Positions 1 to 8,707 of a stretch of DNA of 64,000 nt are shown in pieces. Made by a program: the position numbers and the translations under genes. The stretch is taken from assembly GCA_000961725.1 (NCBI GenBank), contig LADS01000071.1, forward strand, positions 1 through 64,000, written 5' to 3'. Position 1 is the first letter of the stretch, and every line of letters starts with the position of its first letter. The stretch is from Desulfobulbaceae bacterium BRH_c16a (GTDB lineage Bacteria; Desulfobacterota; Desulfobulbia; Desulfobulbales; Desulfocapsaceae). The notes under the pieces were generated by a model. It made no database searches and was not told where the DNA came from. It saw only the letters and a program-made list of their open reading frames with translations.

Positions 1-523
1 CGTTTTCACGAACCTTGTAATGAATGGCATCGAGCCAGACAATGGGATAAATTGAGGCCAGGGGCCGGGCTTGCCATTCCTTGACCGTATGGATAATCTT
101 ATCAGTTATCGTGCTCAGGGTGCCGGTAGAAACCTCGAGACCATATATCTCCTGAAGATGGGCCGAGATATCATGGTAGCTCATACCCAGACCATAGAGG
201 GCCAGTATTTTCTGCTCTATTTCACCATTCAGACTGGTCTGATGCTTCTTCACCAGTTGGGGGGAAAAGGTTCCATCCCGGTCGCGAGGAGTAGTTAAGA
301 CAAAATTGCCATTCAACGATTTGATCGTCTTCCGGCTCTTCCCATTACGTCGATTTGCCGTGATTTCTTGGCCGAGATGTGAGTCCAATTCTCCTTCGAG
401 AGCTGCTTCCGTAAGATTTTTAATGAGTGGGGTGAGAATGCCTTCTTTACCTAATAGCGGCTTTCCTTCCTGGATAGATCTCAGCGCTGTTTCAAAATCA
501 AATCCATGGTTTTCTTCAGTCAT
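1..523 (-). CDS. IS256-family (mutator-type) transposase, partial
   Basis: This is the N-terminal part (174 codons) of an IS256 transposase; the rest runs off the window start. Read on the minus strand from ATG at 521-523, it begins MTEENHGFDFETALRS. It shows the typical helical N-terminal domain with a GELDSHLG motif, then a KSLNGNFVLTTPRDRDG-type strand region. Near the window edge comes WLDAIHYKVRE, where the Asp corresponds to the first catalytic DDE acid of the family. No frameshift is visible in the part present. Whether the whole gene is intact cannot be seen. Confidence 0.85.
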   Translation of the reverse strand, partial: MTEENHGFDFETALRSIQEGKPLLGKEGILTPLIKNLTEAALEGELDSHLGQEITANRRNGKSRKTIKSLNGNFVLTTPRDRDGTFSPQLVKKHQTSLNGEIEQKILALYGLGMSYHDISAHLQEIYGLEVSTGTLSTITDKIIHTVKEWQARPLASIYPIVWLDAIHYKVREN

Positions 524-592
524 GTCAGTTTCCTTTTTCGGGCTGATTATATCAGCTTTAAGTTAACTGACACAGAATTCTGAACACCCTCT
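1..592 (-). mobile_element. IS256-family insertion sequence, 5' end only
   Basis: The stretch holds the start of an IS256-type transposase on the minus strand plus its outer end. The sequence at about 562-591 reads, on the minus strand, agggtgttcagaattctgtg and onward to gttaac, which is the usual style of an IS256-group terminal inverted repeat. The element ends about 30 bases beyond the stop codon of the neighbouring CheC/CheX-like gene, so that gene is not interrupted. The other end and any target duplication lie outside the window. Confidence 0.8.
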
Positions 593-622
593 AAATGGCA
601 GGTGAATTTTCCTTTTCATCAG

Positions 623-3133
623 CTACGCTGCGAGTTTGAGGAGATTATTGGTCACATTCTCTTCAATATCCTCCTTTGCTGCCGGAGTAAGCAGAATATC
701 CAGGACCCCGTATTTAACCGCTTTTATAACTTTCGTTCTGGTCCAGCCTGGGCCTGCGGCAATAATCGGCAGGGAGCATGCCGAACTTACCTTGATTGCA
801 GCGCCAAAGGCCTGCTCGTTGACATCCTTCATTACCAGATAGACAGCCTTGAGCTGCCCCGGGATATAGTTATGGACATTATCTTTAAAAGACAGTGATT
901 TGACGGAATAACCCATGCCGCTGAGAACCGCGGCGATCTTCCCGGCCTCCGCCTCGTCATCGCCAATCAGCAGAATATCCGGCGATACAGCTTGCGCACC
1001 TGGCTCTCTCACGACACTGAGGTCACTGCCAGGCCCCTGAGAGAGACCTGCCGGTATTACTTCATCTGCATCATCCTGTACATCCTCCTCTTCATCTGTT
1101 TCCCGGGTTGCCCTCAGACCTTCGAGCTGCAGAAGCTCCAGTGGGAAAATAACATTCACCTTACCCAGGACATTCTCTTCCATGGAGAGATCCATGGTAC
1201 TCAGATAATATTCGTCATTCGGGAAAGGTTCGTCGGCTTCCAATTCCACCTTCATTGGAACGACCTGATGAAGGTCTGTTTTTATGAACCGCAGCCGTTT
1301 CGTATATTGTTCTTCGAAAACTGCCGTATACACTCCGGCAATGATATTGGCAATCTCACCGTAGGCGTCTTGAGTGTCCTCGCTGAACTCTTCATCGGCG
1401 ATAACCGATTCCAGCTCTGACGTGGGCAGCATTATCAGAGCGCCGCCGATTCGGATTGCGTCACGCAAGTTGACAACCAGATGGCTTTTCCCATCCAGTT
1501 CACCAACCACGTCCATATTGGCAATCACCTGTTTACCGGAAACAAAATCCGAGAAAAACGCTTCCTTGCCAATTACCGTATTGCTCTGGTTACTCAGTTT
1601 GACATCAATACCCAGAAGGGCAGAAACCTCGGCCTCCATCCTCTCGCCGCAGATTAGCAGAAGTTTGTCGACCCGTTTTCTATGTTTATCCAGCTTGTCT
1701 TTTGCTTCGGCGGAAACCGGCGCAGGCTTCTTTGCGGGCTTTTCCGGACTCGGCTGACTCTGGGCAGCTGGAGAGTTCGGTATTTTTTCACCGTCATTTT
1801 TTTTCGTTTCGGCCTGCTGTGGCATTTCCTGGACAGGTTGACTGTCGAGCTGCAGCAGTGCAGCGGGAAACAGCATATGGATGTTTCCCAGGCTCTTGCC
1901 TTCCACCGTCAAAGACATCTTACTGGAATAGTACAGTTTGTCTGGAATGGGTTGGTCGGAGGCCGTATCCACCTTGAGAGGAACGACAAGCTGGAGCTGC
2001 TTTTTTACAAATCTCAATTTCTTCGTGTACTGCTCTTCGAATACCGCCGTGTACACCCCGGAAACTATGTTTGCCACTTCGCCATAGGCATCCGTGGTGT
2101 CCTCGGTAAAGTCCTCTTCATTGACAACAGTGGTCAATTCGGCAGGAGGCAACATAATGAGTATGCCGCCAAGATGTATCGCATCTTTCAAACCTACGGC
2201 GAAATAACAGGTATCCTGGAATTCTCCGACCACCTCCATGTCGGCAAGCACTTGCTTACCGACAGCATGATCGGAGAAAAAGTCTTCTTTACTGATGATC
2301 CTGTTGTCCAGATCATCCAGGATAATATCGACGCCCAACAGGGCGCTTATCTCGGAGTTCAACCTCTTCTGACATTCGTCAAGCAGTCGATCGATCCTTT
2401 TTTTATGCTTTTCAAAATCGAGCTTCGGAGGATCGGTCTTTGGAGGCGGTCCATTTTTATCGGATGATTCTTTCGGCTTCTCCTTGGCTACCGCCTGGGC
2501 CGGTTTATCCTGGGGTACTTTCTCTTCTTTGACGGTCTCTGCCGCAGCTGGCTTCTTTTCCTCTTTTTCCAGACCGAAAGCTGCAGCAGGCAGCAGCAAA
2601 ACCATATCGCCCATCTGCCTGCCGTCGATGATCATTGAACACGAGGCCAGATAAAGCTGTTGGTTGAGTACCGGACTGTCCGACTCGATATCTACTTTTG
2701 CCGGGACGAGAATTTCCTGTTCTTTTCTGATAAAGCGACAGGGCTTCGGGTACATCTCCTCAAAATCTTTGGTGATCGAACCTGCTATTATATTAGCAAT
2801 TTCTCCGTAAGAATCCTCTATTTCCTCGCGGTACTCTTCTCGGCCGATCACCTCCTGCAATTCGGCATCGGGCAACATGATGAGTGTTCCGCCGAGTCGA
2901 ATTGCATCTTTAATACTTACCAGCAGACACGATTTTCCGGAAACATCACCGGTGATATCCAGATGAGCACAAATCTGTTTACCACGCAGCCGTTCAAAGG
3001 CTTCCTGTTTACTGACAAGTTCTCTGGCGCCGCTGTCCAGGATGAATTCGGCGCCGAGCAAAGCCCCTACTTCGTCCTGGACTCTTGTCTCAACTGCCTG
3101 GATGATCTTGTCAATTCGTTCTTGCTGTTTCAT
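623..3133 (-). CDS. triple CheC/CheX-like domain protein with C-terminal degenerate receiver domain
   Basis: An 836-residue cytoplasmic protein made of three similar modules (about residues 1-190, 240-430, 485-672). They are joined by Lys/Pro/Glu-rich linkers and end in a CheY-fold domain (about 717-836). Each module carries the CheC/CheX signature DxxxExxN (D107/E111/N114, D348/E352/N355, D589/E593/N596) inside a GEIANIIAG-type helix. The proline that follows sits 29 residues after the Asn in all three, instead of the 21 typical of CheC/CheX. The receiver keeps an acidic pair near residue 725, but the phospho-acceptor Asp and the conserved Lys are not where expected (LVMKD, LLTPA), so it is probably not phosphorylated. 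CheC/CheX proteins dephosphorylate CheY-P; whether these modules do is unknown. A sigma-28-like promoter lies upstream. Confidence 0.75.
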   Translation of the reverse strand: MKQQERIDKIIQAVETRVQDEVGALLGAEFILDSGARELVSKQEAFERLRGKQICAHLDITGDVSGKSCLLVSIKDAIRLGGTLIMLPDAELQEVIGREEYREEIEDSYGEIANIIAGSITKDFEEMYPKPCRFIRKEQEILVPAKVDIESDSPVLNQQLYLASCSMIIDGRQMGDMVLLLPAAAFGLEKEEKKPAAAETVKEEKVPQDKPAQAVAKEKPKESSDKNGPPPKTDPPKLDFEKHKKRIDRLLDECQKRLNSEISALLGVDIILDDLDNRIISKEDFFSDHAVGKQVLADMEVVGEFQDTCYFAVGLKDAIHLGGILIMLPPAELTTVVNEEDFTEDTTDAYGEVANIVSGVYTAVFEEQYTKKLRFVKKQLQLVVPLKVDTASDQPIPDKLYYSSKMSLTVEGKSLGNIHMLFPAALLQLDSQPVQEMPQQAETKKNDGEKIPNSPAAQSQPSPEKPAKKPAPVSAEAKDKLDKHRKRVDKLLLICGERMEAEVSALLGIDVKLSNQSNTVIGKEAFFSDFVSGKQVIANMDVVGELDGKSHLVVNLRDAIRIGGALIMLPTSELESVIADEEFSEDTQDAYGEIANIIAGVYTAVFEEQYTKRLRFIKTDLHQVVPMKVELEADEPFPNDEYYLSTMDLSMEENVLGKVNVIFPLELLQLEGLRATRETDEEEDVQDDADEVIPAGLSQGPGSDLSVVREPGAQAVSPDILLIGDDEAEAGKIAAVLSGMGYSVKSLSFKDNVHNYIPGQLKAVYLVMKDVNEQAFGAAIKVSSACSLPIIAAGPGWTRTKVIKAVKYGVLDILLTPAAKEDIEENVTNNLLKLAA

Positions 3134-3181
3134 ACCGGCTATTCGGAAGATAAGGAGTAACTACACTAAGGATGTTTTTCT

Positions 3182-3209
3182 CTATCGGAGGAAATGCCTG
3201 AATAATTTA
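3182..3209 (-). promoter_or_regulatory. candidate sigma-28 (FliA) promoter for the triple CheC/CheX-like gene
   Basis: On the minus strand: TAAA (3206-3209), 16-base spacer, TCCGATAG (3182-3189). It matches 6 of 8 positions of the GCCGATAA -10 box and has the same TAAA-N16 spacing as the better sites at 36399 and 61445. It lies 50 bases before the ATG at 3133, which fits a late, chemotaxis-class gene. Confidence 0.5.
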
Positions 3210-3228
3210 TAGCTTGACTCTTTTTTCC

Positions 3229-3696
3229 TTACGATGCGACATACATGAGTTCGATCCAGAACAACCCTTCGGCCATTTTCAATGGCACAATAATCCGTTT
3301 AGCCTCGGCAATACCGCTTATACGAAAAGACTCACCGACAATTGATGTGGGAATGGCAAGCTCAACATTCAAACCAATTGCGGCATAGGAGACTTTCAGA
3401 TTTCCGGCAACCATGTTGGCAATTTCTCCGATTGCATCCTTGACATCGTCGTCAAGGTCTTCCACCTCCATGCCAAGAAAACTGCCGGTGATCGCTTTGG
3501 CAATGGCAGCGGGGCAATGAATCGCGAGCACCCCGCGAATCCCTCCGCCCAAACCGATCATTGATGTCATATTCGACTGTATATCCGAATAATTATCGGT
3601 GAAATGCTCCCTCTCGAGCTCAACCGAGAGCATGGTTGAGAAAACATCCTGCGTACCCTTGAATATCTCGCCTGCAATATCGAGTTCATTCGACAT
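3229..3696 (-). CDS. CheX-like chemotaxis phosphatase-domain protein
   Basis: A single-domain 155-residue protein of the CheC/CheX/FliY superfamily, which removes phosphate from CheY-P in known members. The full signature DxxxExxN-x21-P is present: D87, E91, N94, P116, in the context VKDAIGEIANMVAG. This spacing is the one associated with active CheC/CheX phosphatases, unlike the three modules of the neighbouring large protein. There is no FliN-like C-terminal domain, so it is not FliY. A good ribosome binding site (aggaattatatc) precedes ATG at 3696. It sits in a minus-strand group with a second CheX-like gene and cheY. Confidence 0.8.
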   Translation of the reverse strand: MSNELDIAGEIFKGTQDVFSTMLSVELEREHFTDNYSDIQSNMTSMIGLGGGIRGVLAIHCPAAIAKAITGSFLGMEVEDLDDDVKDAIGEIANMVAGNLKVSYAAIGLNVELAIPTSIVGESFRISGIAEAKRIIVPLKMAEGLFWIELMYVAS

Positions 3697-3772
3697 GATA
3701 TAATTCCTCTGCGCAAAACGATACTAGACAGACTGCAAGAATCGGCCTGGTATCGTGTCGATGAGCATTAAT

Positions 3773-4222
3773 TTATTTTTCCAACTGCAATTCGACAATA
3801 AACTCACCAGCTTCACAGCTGCACGGAATAACCAGACTTTCCGAATCCTTGGTCGGTTGAAAATCGTATTGTCTGCCGGAGATAGTCGTTGGCATAGAGA
3901 GGCTGATATCCCTGCCCTTCTCGGAAAGGATGGATTTGACATTGCCGCCGAGCATATTGGCCAGTTCTCCGACGGCATCCTCGACATCCGAATTGATTTC
4001 ATCTACATCCATTCCCAGAAAACTGCTGGTGATGGCCATAGCTACACGATGGGGGAGATGGATGGCAAGTACGCCCTTGTGCGTGCCCGCCAGGCCGATA
4101 ATTCCTGAGATGCTGTCGTTGAGGGGACTTTTCTCAGTCATGGTCTCTTCTTCGGCAGTCACTTCCATCATGACCATGGTGGAAAAAATCTCTGTCAACG
4201 ATTCAATGATTTGTTCACGCAA
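3773..4222 (-). CDS. CheX-like chemotaxis phosphatase-domain protein (second copy)
   Basis: A 149-residue paralogue of the next gene downstream, also of the CheC/CheX superfamily. The phosphatase signature is complete: D82, E86, N89 and P111 (N-x21-P) around VEDAVGELANMLGG. The start appears to be TTG at 4222, preceded by an extended Shine-Dalgarno region (ggaggtactagga). It lies about 70 bases downstream of cheY, so CheY-P is the natural candidate substrate; that is inference from position. The two CheX-like proteins are clearly diverged from each other, which suggests distinct partners or an ancient duplication. Confidence 0.78.
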   Translation of the reverse strand: MREQIIESLTEIFSTMVMMEVTAEEETMTEKSPLNDSISGIIGLAGTHKGVLAIHLPHRVAMAITSSFLGMDVDEINSDVEDAVGELANMLGGNVKSILSEKGRDISLSMPTTISGRQYDFQPTKDSESLVIPCSCEAGEFIVELQLEK

Positions 4223-4293
4223 TCCTAGTACCTCCTCCCAATATCTTATTTTTCTTCATGCCTTAACTCCTTTATCTAACGTATCCAAGGGAA

Positions 4294-4665
4294 TTAAAGC
4301 AGCGGGCCGAGGACTTCGTTAACCTTATCTGGGGTGAAAGGTTTCTTGATCGCTCCGACCGCACCGAGGGATTTGGCTTCTCCAATGATATCGTCTCCGG
4401 TTTCGGTAGAAATCATCAGGACCGGAATATCCTTCATATTCGGGCGGCTGGCCTTCTCTCTCAAAAAGGTAATGCCATCCATATTCGGCATATTGATATC
4501 GCTCAAGACGATATCGACCTTTTTGCTTTCGAGAACTTCCAAAGCCTCAAGCCCGTCGGCTGCTTCATAGATATTATCGAATTCTATCCCCGCCTGGCGA
4601 AGAGAACGTCCGATGATTTTCCGCATTGTGCTTGAGTCGTCAACTAACAGTACGTTTTTTCCCAT
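4294..4665 (-). CDS. cheY: CheY-like single-domain response regulator
   Basis: A 123-residue stand-alone receiver domain. The acidic pocket D9/D10, phospho-acceptor D56 (VLSDINMPNMDG), Ser/Thr 86-87 and K108-P109 (AIKKPF) are all in place, so it should be phosphorylatable. The open frame extends 49 codons further upstream, but the start MGKNVLLVDD at 4665 fits the family and has an aggagaaagga ribosome binding site. With two CheX-like genes downstream it forms a compact CheY/phosphatase set. No CheA, CheW, CheB or CheR lies in the window, so the kinase is elsewhere. It could act on FliM, whose N-terminal CheY-binding motif is present at 20993. Confidence 0.88.
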   Translation of the reverse strand: MGKNVLLVDDSSTMRKIIGRSLRQAGIEFDNIYEAADGLEALEVLESKKVDIVLSDINMPNMDGITFLREKASRPNMKDIPVLMISTETGDDIIGEAKSLGAVGAIKKPFTPDKVNEVLGPLL

Positions 4666-5001
4666 TCCTTTCTCCTGTATGATTTGCCGGTGCTTTAACC
4701 ACCGAGGCTTTTTTACTCCGCTCTTATTCTCTATGGATTCCGTTAATTTCCTGTAAGCCTTCCTCAGGCAATACTCAGTCCAATAGTACCAAGAAGCAAA
4801 TAAAAAAATCAAATAAGTAATTCAAAAAGGTAATCATTCTTTTCGAGTATCATCTTTCACGGCATCGCTTGCGTCAATTTTTTGTCCTATGACTTCTACA
4901 CCGGTCGGCAATCTCGTTGTTCCCAGAACAGCACGAACCGGCGACGCCACATGCTGCACAGCATAGTACCAGGATGGATCGATATTTGCATAACAGATCG
5001 C

Positions 5002-7413
5002 ATGAAATACTCAACTGTATGCATACTCCTGATTGTCGCTGTTTTGCAGGGTAATGTAGTTCAAGCGTCCGAACTTGTCAAAATCGCGCGAATGGACTCC
5101 AAGGACCTGGTCCAGCTCTATTTCAGCTTTGATAAAGCCCCGAAGTTCTCAATTACCGAGAACAAACGCCGCATCGACCTGATTTTTACGGATACCGTAC
5201 CGGCAGCCGATCTTTCTCTTTTCTCCCCCGACGACCGTATAGTCAAAATTTTGCCACGCCCGGCAAAGTCCGAGTTTGTTCTTTCGCTTTTTTTTCGATA
5301 TAAACCTCAGAAGTATAAGCTTACGCAGAGTTCGGACGGCAAATTGGTTTTTGAAGTTCTGCTCGGCAATGAGTTCAGCAAATCATACGAGGAACTGGCC
5401 GAGAGACTGAAAGGCCTCACGGTTCTTGAAACGATTCCCACCGATCACTCAAATCCGACGATCCTTTCACCGTATGCAAAGAACTGGAAATCCTTCTTTG
5501 CAAACTATGAAACTGCGCCCGAGATCAGACCCCAGGTACAGTTCACGCCTCCGCCTTTTCCGATCATTGGCCTGCTTCCTCCTGAAAAAGAATTGAACAT
5601 GGAGATTCTCGATGCCGAAACGTTGACTCTGGCGAACAATCGGCTGTGGCTCCAGGTCGAAGAAAAGCTCCTGCAACAGCTCCAGGGAACTACGGACGTC
5701 GAACACCAGAAGCTTCTTGCTCTTACTTTAGGGGAAACCCTGGTTCGGAAGGGGGACTTCCAGAATGCTTTTATTCAGCTTCATCTGCTGCAGGATAAAT
5801 TTAACGATGAATGGCTTGGCACGTATGCCGGTTACCTGCTCGCTTATCTCCGTGCAGTCCATGAGAGCCCCCATATTGCCGATGCCGAGTTCCAGGCCCT
5901 GGAATCTTCGATCGGCAACAGCAGCCCTCTCGCGCCCTACTTTGTGCTTTCGCAGATGGAAACCGCTCTTGCAACCTACCAGTACAACCGACTCAACACA
6001 CTGCTTCTTCGTGACGATGTTGCCTACCCGAAAATAATTGCCGAAATTGTTCAGATCCGCCAGGCAGATTATTGGTATGCGATCAAACAGCAGGTCAAGG
6101 CCTATGCAACCTATCAGCTGTACAGACAATCGACGGTTCTTCCCACACTCCCCCATTCCATGGGCGGATACTGCAACACTCTCTATATACAGAAAAAATA
6201 CGAAGAAGCAGTCGGCTGTTATGAACAGCTCAGCCGGATTGTCAAGGAAAAGCCTCTGCTGGGGCTCATATCCTATCGTAAAGTCATGGCTCAACTGAAG
6301 TTTACCGACGGCTCGTCCTTGATCGGCGATTTCGCCAGGATCGAGAATTCCTTTCCCGGAACGGAAGCCGGTCATCGCGCAGCCATGAAAAAAAACGATC
6401 TTCTTTTTCTGCAGTCAAAAGATCAGGCCGGGCAGGTTATTCAAGGCTATGAAGCTATTGCCGCACATTCACTGTCCCGAACAATCAGAGAAGAAGCCCT
6501 GCTTAAAACAGCCTTGGTGCATGCGGAATCAGGTGAGTCGGCCAAGAGTATAGCTTTACTCCAGCAGCTGCTGAGAGATTTCCAAACAGGCGATGTCAGA
6601 ATTTCGGCACAAGCACTGCTTATCAACCTTCTTCCGGGGGAAATAAAGCGACTTGTAGATGCTAAGGAATATATCAAAGCACTTGTTCTTGCCAAACAGA
6701 ACAGGGATCTCTTTCAAAAAAACTGGATCGACGGCAAATTCCTTGTCGATACCGCAGAGGCCTACCGGCAAATCGGCATCTATGACGAAGCACAGAAACT
6801 TTACCTCTATCTCATTGAAATAATGCCCGTCGATCAAAGGGAGAAGTTTTATCTCCCAATGATCGAAGCGACCTTTGATCATGGCGACTACAGCCTGGTG
6901 GAAGATTATGCCGCACAGTATGCCTACAACTATCCTGAGGGAAAGTTTGCCAACGAGGTGTTGTTCCTCAGAATCCAGTCCCTCGTCAGTGACGGGCGGT
7001 TGACGGATGCTCTCAACCTTCTGCCATCCCCTCTGCCGGAAGACAAAGAACTGTATAAGATTGCCGGGTCTCTTTATTTCAGGACCAACGACTATGAAAA
7101 CTGTCTGAATACCCTGAATAAGTTATCAATCCTGGAGACTCCACTGCCGCAGAAGGAGCAGTTCATGCTCGCCGAGAGTCTTTTTCGTACGGATGCCTTC
7201 GAACAGGCGGAAAATGAGTTTCGGCTGGTAAATGAAGAGAATAGTTTCTATGACCAGAGTCTTTTCAGACTCGCCAGTCTTGCACGGATGAAAGGAAATG
7301 AGGAATCTGCCCTAAGCTTCTTGAGACAAATTGTCGAAAAGGGAAGTAGCCCCCGTTGGAAACAATATGCGGAACGGGAATTGCAATTCAAAACTGCAAC
7401 GGATCGGATGTAG
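5002..7413 (+). CDS. secreted AMIN-like/TPR repeat protein
   Basis: An 803-residue exported protein beside the flagellar rod genes. From ATG at 5002 it has a signal peptide (MKYSTVCILLIVAVLQG, cut near VQA-SE). A beta-rich AMIN-like region follows (about residues 24-120, with KIARMDSKDLVQLYFSF). The remainder, from about 180 to 800, is degenerate TPR-type helical repeats, e.g. EEAVGCYEQLSRI, DEAQKLYLYLIEI and ENCLNTLNKLSIL. The open frame extends 40 codons further upstream without a convincing signal peptide, so 5002 is preferred. AMIN domains often bind peptidoglycan, so a role in seating the flagellum in the envelope is plausible but unproven. It lies 45 bases upstream of flgB, probably in one operon. 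Confidence 0.65.
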   Translation: MKYSTVCILLIVAVLQGNVVQASELVKIARMDSKDLVQLYFSFDKAPKFSITENKRRIDLIFTDTVPAADLSLFSPDDRIVKILPRPAKSEFVLSLFFRYKPQKYKLTQSSDGKLVFEVLLGNEFSKSYEELAERLKGLTVLETIPTDHSNPTILSPYAKNWKSFFANYETAPEIRPQVQFTPPPFPIIGLLPPEKELNMEILDAETLTLANNRLWLQVEEKLLQQLQGTTDVEHQKLLALTLGETLVRKGDFQNAFIQLHLLQDKFNDEWLGTYAGYLLAYLRAVHESPHIADAEFQALESSIGNSSPLAPYFVLSQMETALATYQYNRLNTLLLRDDVAYPKIIAEIVQIRQADYWYAIKQQVKAYATYQLYRQSTVLPTLPHSMGGYCNTLYIQKKYEEAVGCYEQLSRIVKEKPLLGLISYRKVMAQLKFTDGSSLIGDFARIENSFPGTEAGHRAAMKKNDLLFLQSKDQAGQVIQGYEAIAAHSLSRTIREEALLKTALVHAESGESAKSIALLQQLLRDFQTGDVRISAQALLINLLPGEIKRLVDAKEYIKALVLAKQNRDLFQKNWIDGKFLVDTAEAYRQIGIYDEAQKLYLYLIEIMPVDQREKFYLPMIEATFDHGDYSLVEDYAAQYAYNYPEGKFANEVLFLRIQSLVSDGRLTDALNLLPSPLPEDKELYKIAGSLYFRTNDYENCLNTLNKLSILETPLPQKEQFMLAESLFRTDAFEQAENEFRLVNEENSFYDQSLFRLASLARMKGNEESALSFLRQIVEKGSSPRWKQYAERELQFKTATDRM

Positions 7414-7458
7414 AAGAAACACAGTATCGTTTTTTGAATCAGCATCAGGAGTGTAAAC

Positions 7459-7875
7459 ATGGATCCCACCAAACCATTTGATGCCAATATGCAGCTGCTC
7501 GGCAAGGTCCTTGATCTGCGGGCACAAAAAGCCCAGGTCATTTCGGCCAATATAGCGAATGCGGAAACTCCCGGTTTTTCTCCATCCCGGTTCGATTTTG
7601 AGCAGGATCTGGCTCATGCCCTCGACAAGAATCGAGGGATTCGACTGGCACGATCGCACTCTACCCATATACCGCTAGGCCCGGCCAATTTTCAGGAAGT
7701 GAGCGGGAAAGTCGTCATGGTTGAAGACAAGACAGGGATAGGCGATAAAAACGGGGTGAGTGTCGATCAGGAAATGCTTGCCCTGTCGGAAAATGAACTG
7801 ATGTACGAAACAGCCGCCCAGCTGCTGAAACAAAAGCTCTCACTGCTGAAACACGTCATTTCAGGCGGGCAGTAA
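7459..7875 (+). CDS. flgB: flagellar proximal rod protein FlgB
   Basis: A 138-residue rod subunit exported by the flagellar type III system to build the proximal rod in the periplasm. It shows the rod/hook N-terminal motif (VISANIANAETPGFSPSRFDF) and the typical C-terminal helix (MLALSENELMYETAAQLLKQK). There is no cleaved signal peptide, as expected. The ribosome binding site is caggagtg before ATG at 7459. It begins the conserved flgB-flgC-fliE-fliF-fliG-fliH-fliI-fliJ run. Confidence 0.93.
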   Translation: MDPTKPFDANMQLLGKVLDLRAQKAQVISANIANAETPGFSPSRFDFEQDLAHALDKNRGIRLARSHSTHIPLGPANFQEVSGKVVMVEDKTGIGDKNGVSVDQEMLALSENELMYETAAQLLKQKLSLLKHVISGGQ

Positions 7876-7917
7876 CAGTTTTTACCACTCTTTAAATACT
7901 TACGAGGGAAGGATCTT

Positions 7918-8349
7918 ATGGATATTCTCAATACTTTTCAAATCAACGGTTCCGCTTTACGAGCCCACAGCCAGAGATTGAATACGATCAGCTCCAATCT
8001 TGCCAATGTGGAAACCACCTCAACTCCCGAGGGAGGCCCGTACAAGAAAAAGTCGGTATATTTTCAGAGTGCACCGCTGAGCTTCAAGGAGGAGCTCGAC
8101 GGCAAAATGAAGAACTCCATGCATGGCGTTACAGTCACCAAAATTGTCGAAGACAATACTCCGCCAAGAAAAGTGTACAATCCTTCGCATCCGGATGCCA
8201 AGGAAGACGGTTATGTCGAGATGCCGAATATCAGTGTCCTGGAAGAAATGGTTGATATGATGTCCGCGACAAGATCGTATCAGGCGAATGTCACTGCAAT
8301 AAAAATGGCGAAAAGAATGGCCCTCAAGGCTCTTGAGATAGGGAGGTAA
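7918..8349 (+). CDS. flgC: flagellar proximal rod protein FlgC
   Basis: A 143-residue proximal rod protein. The N-terminal coiled-coil motif (RLNTISSNLANVETT) and the C-terminal segment (MVDMMSATRSYQANVTAIKMAK) match the FlgC/FlgG/hook family, and the length is normal for FlgC. It lies 42 bases after flgB with a gagggaagg ribosome binding site, and 6 bases before fliE, so the three genes are almost certainly cotranscribed. Confidence 0.93.
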   Translation: MDILNTFQINGSALRAHSQRLNTISSNLANVETTSTPEGGPYKKKSVYFQSAPLSFKEELDGKMKNSMHGVTVTKIVEDNTPPRKVYNPSHPDAKEDGYVEMPNISVLEEMVDMMSATRSYQANVTAIKMAKRMALKALEIGR

Positions 8350-8355
8350 TACATC

Positions 8356-8655
8356 ATGACCACGATAAACAGCCTCGAAGGGATAACCCCGCTTACTCTT
8401 AAACCAACCGGTGAAAAGAGCATCCAGAGCACCGGCGCCGATTTTGCGGGCATGTTCAAATCGATGATCGAAAAGGTCAACGATTCTCAGGCGGCCGGCG
8501 AACAGGCCATTCAAAAACTGCACAGCGGCCAGGCAACTCATCTCCACGAAGTAATGATTGCTGTTGAAGAAGCGGATGTTTCCTTACGTATGCTTGTCCA
8601 GTTGCGTAACCGGGCCCAGACCGCCTACGAAGAAATAATGCGGATGCAGGTTTAA
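8356..8655 (+). CDS. fliE: flagellar hook-basal body adaptor FliE
   Basis: A 99-residue protein that links the MS ring to the rod. The family hallmark is in the C-terminal half: HEVMIAVEEADVSLRMLVQLRN followed by AYEEIMRMQV. The N-terminal third is variable, as usual. A gggaggtaat ribosome binding site overlaps the end of flgC, 6 bases upstream, which suggests translational coupling. Confidence 0.93.
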   Translation: MTTINSLEGITPLTLKPTGEKSIQSTGADFAGMFKSMIEKVNDSQAAGEQAIQKLHSGQATHLHEVMIAVEEADVSLRMLVQLRNRAQTAYEEIMRMQV

Positions 8656-8707
8656 CTTTCCGTTCACACAGCAATATTTATTTTTCATGAGCCGTAAAGG
8701 ATAGACA

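Noticed and set aside
3229-4222. FliY (CheC plus FliN fusion)
   Set aside because: Both proteins end after the CheX-like domain and lack a SpoA/FliN domain; a separate fliN is present at 21984.
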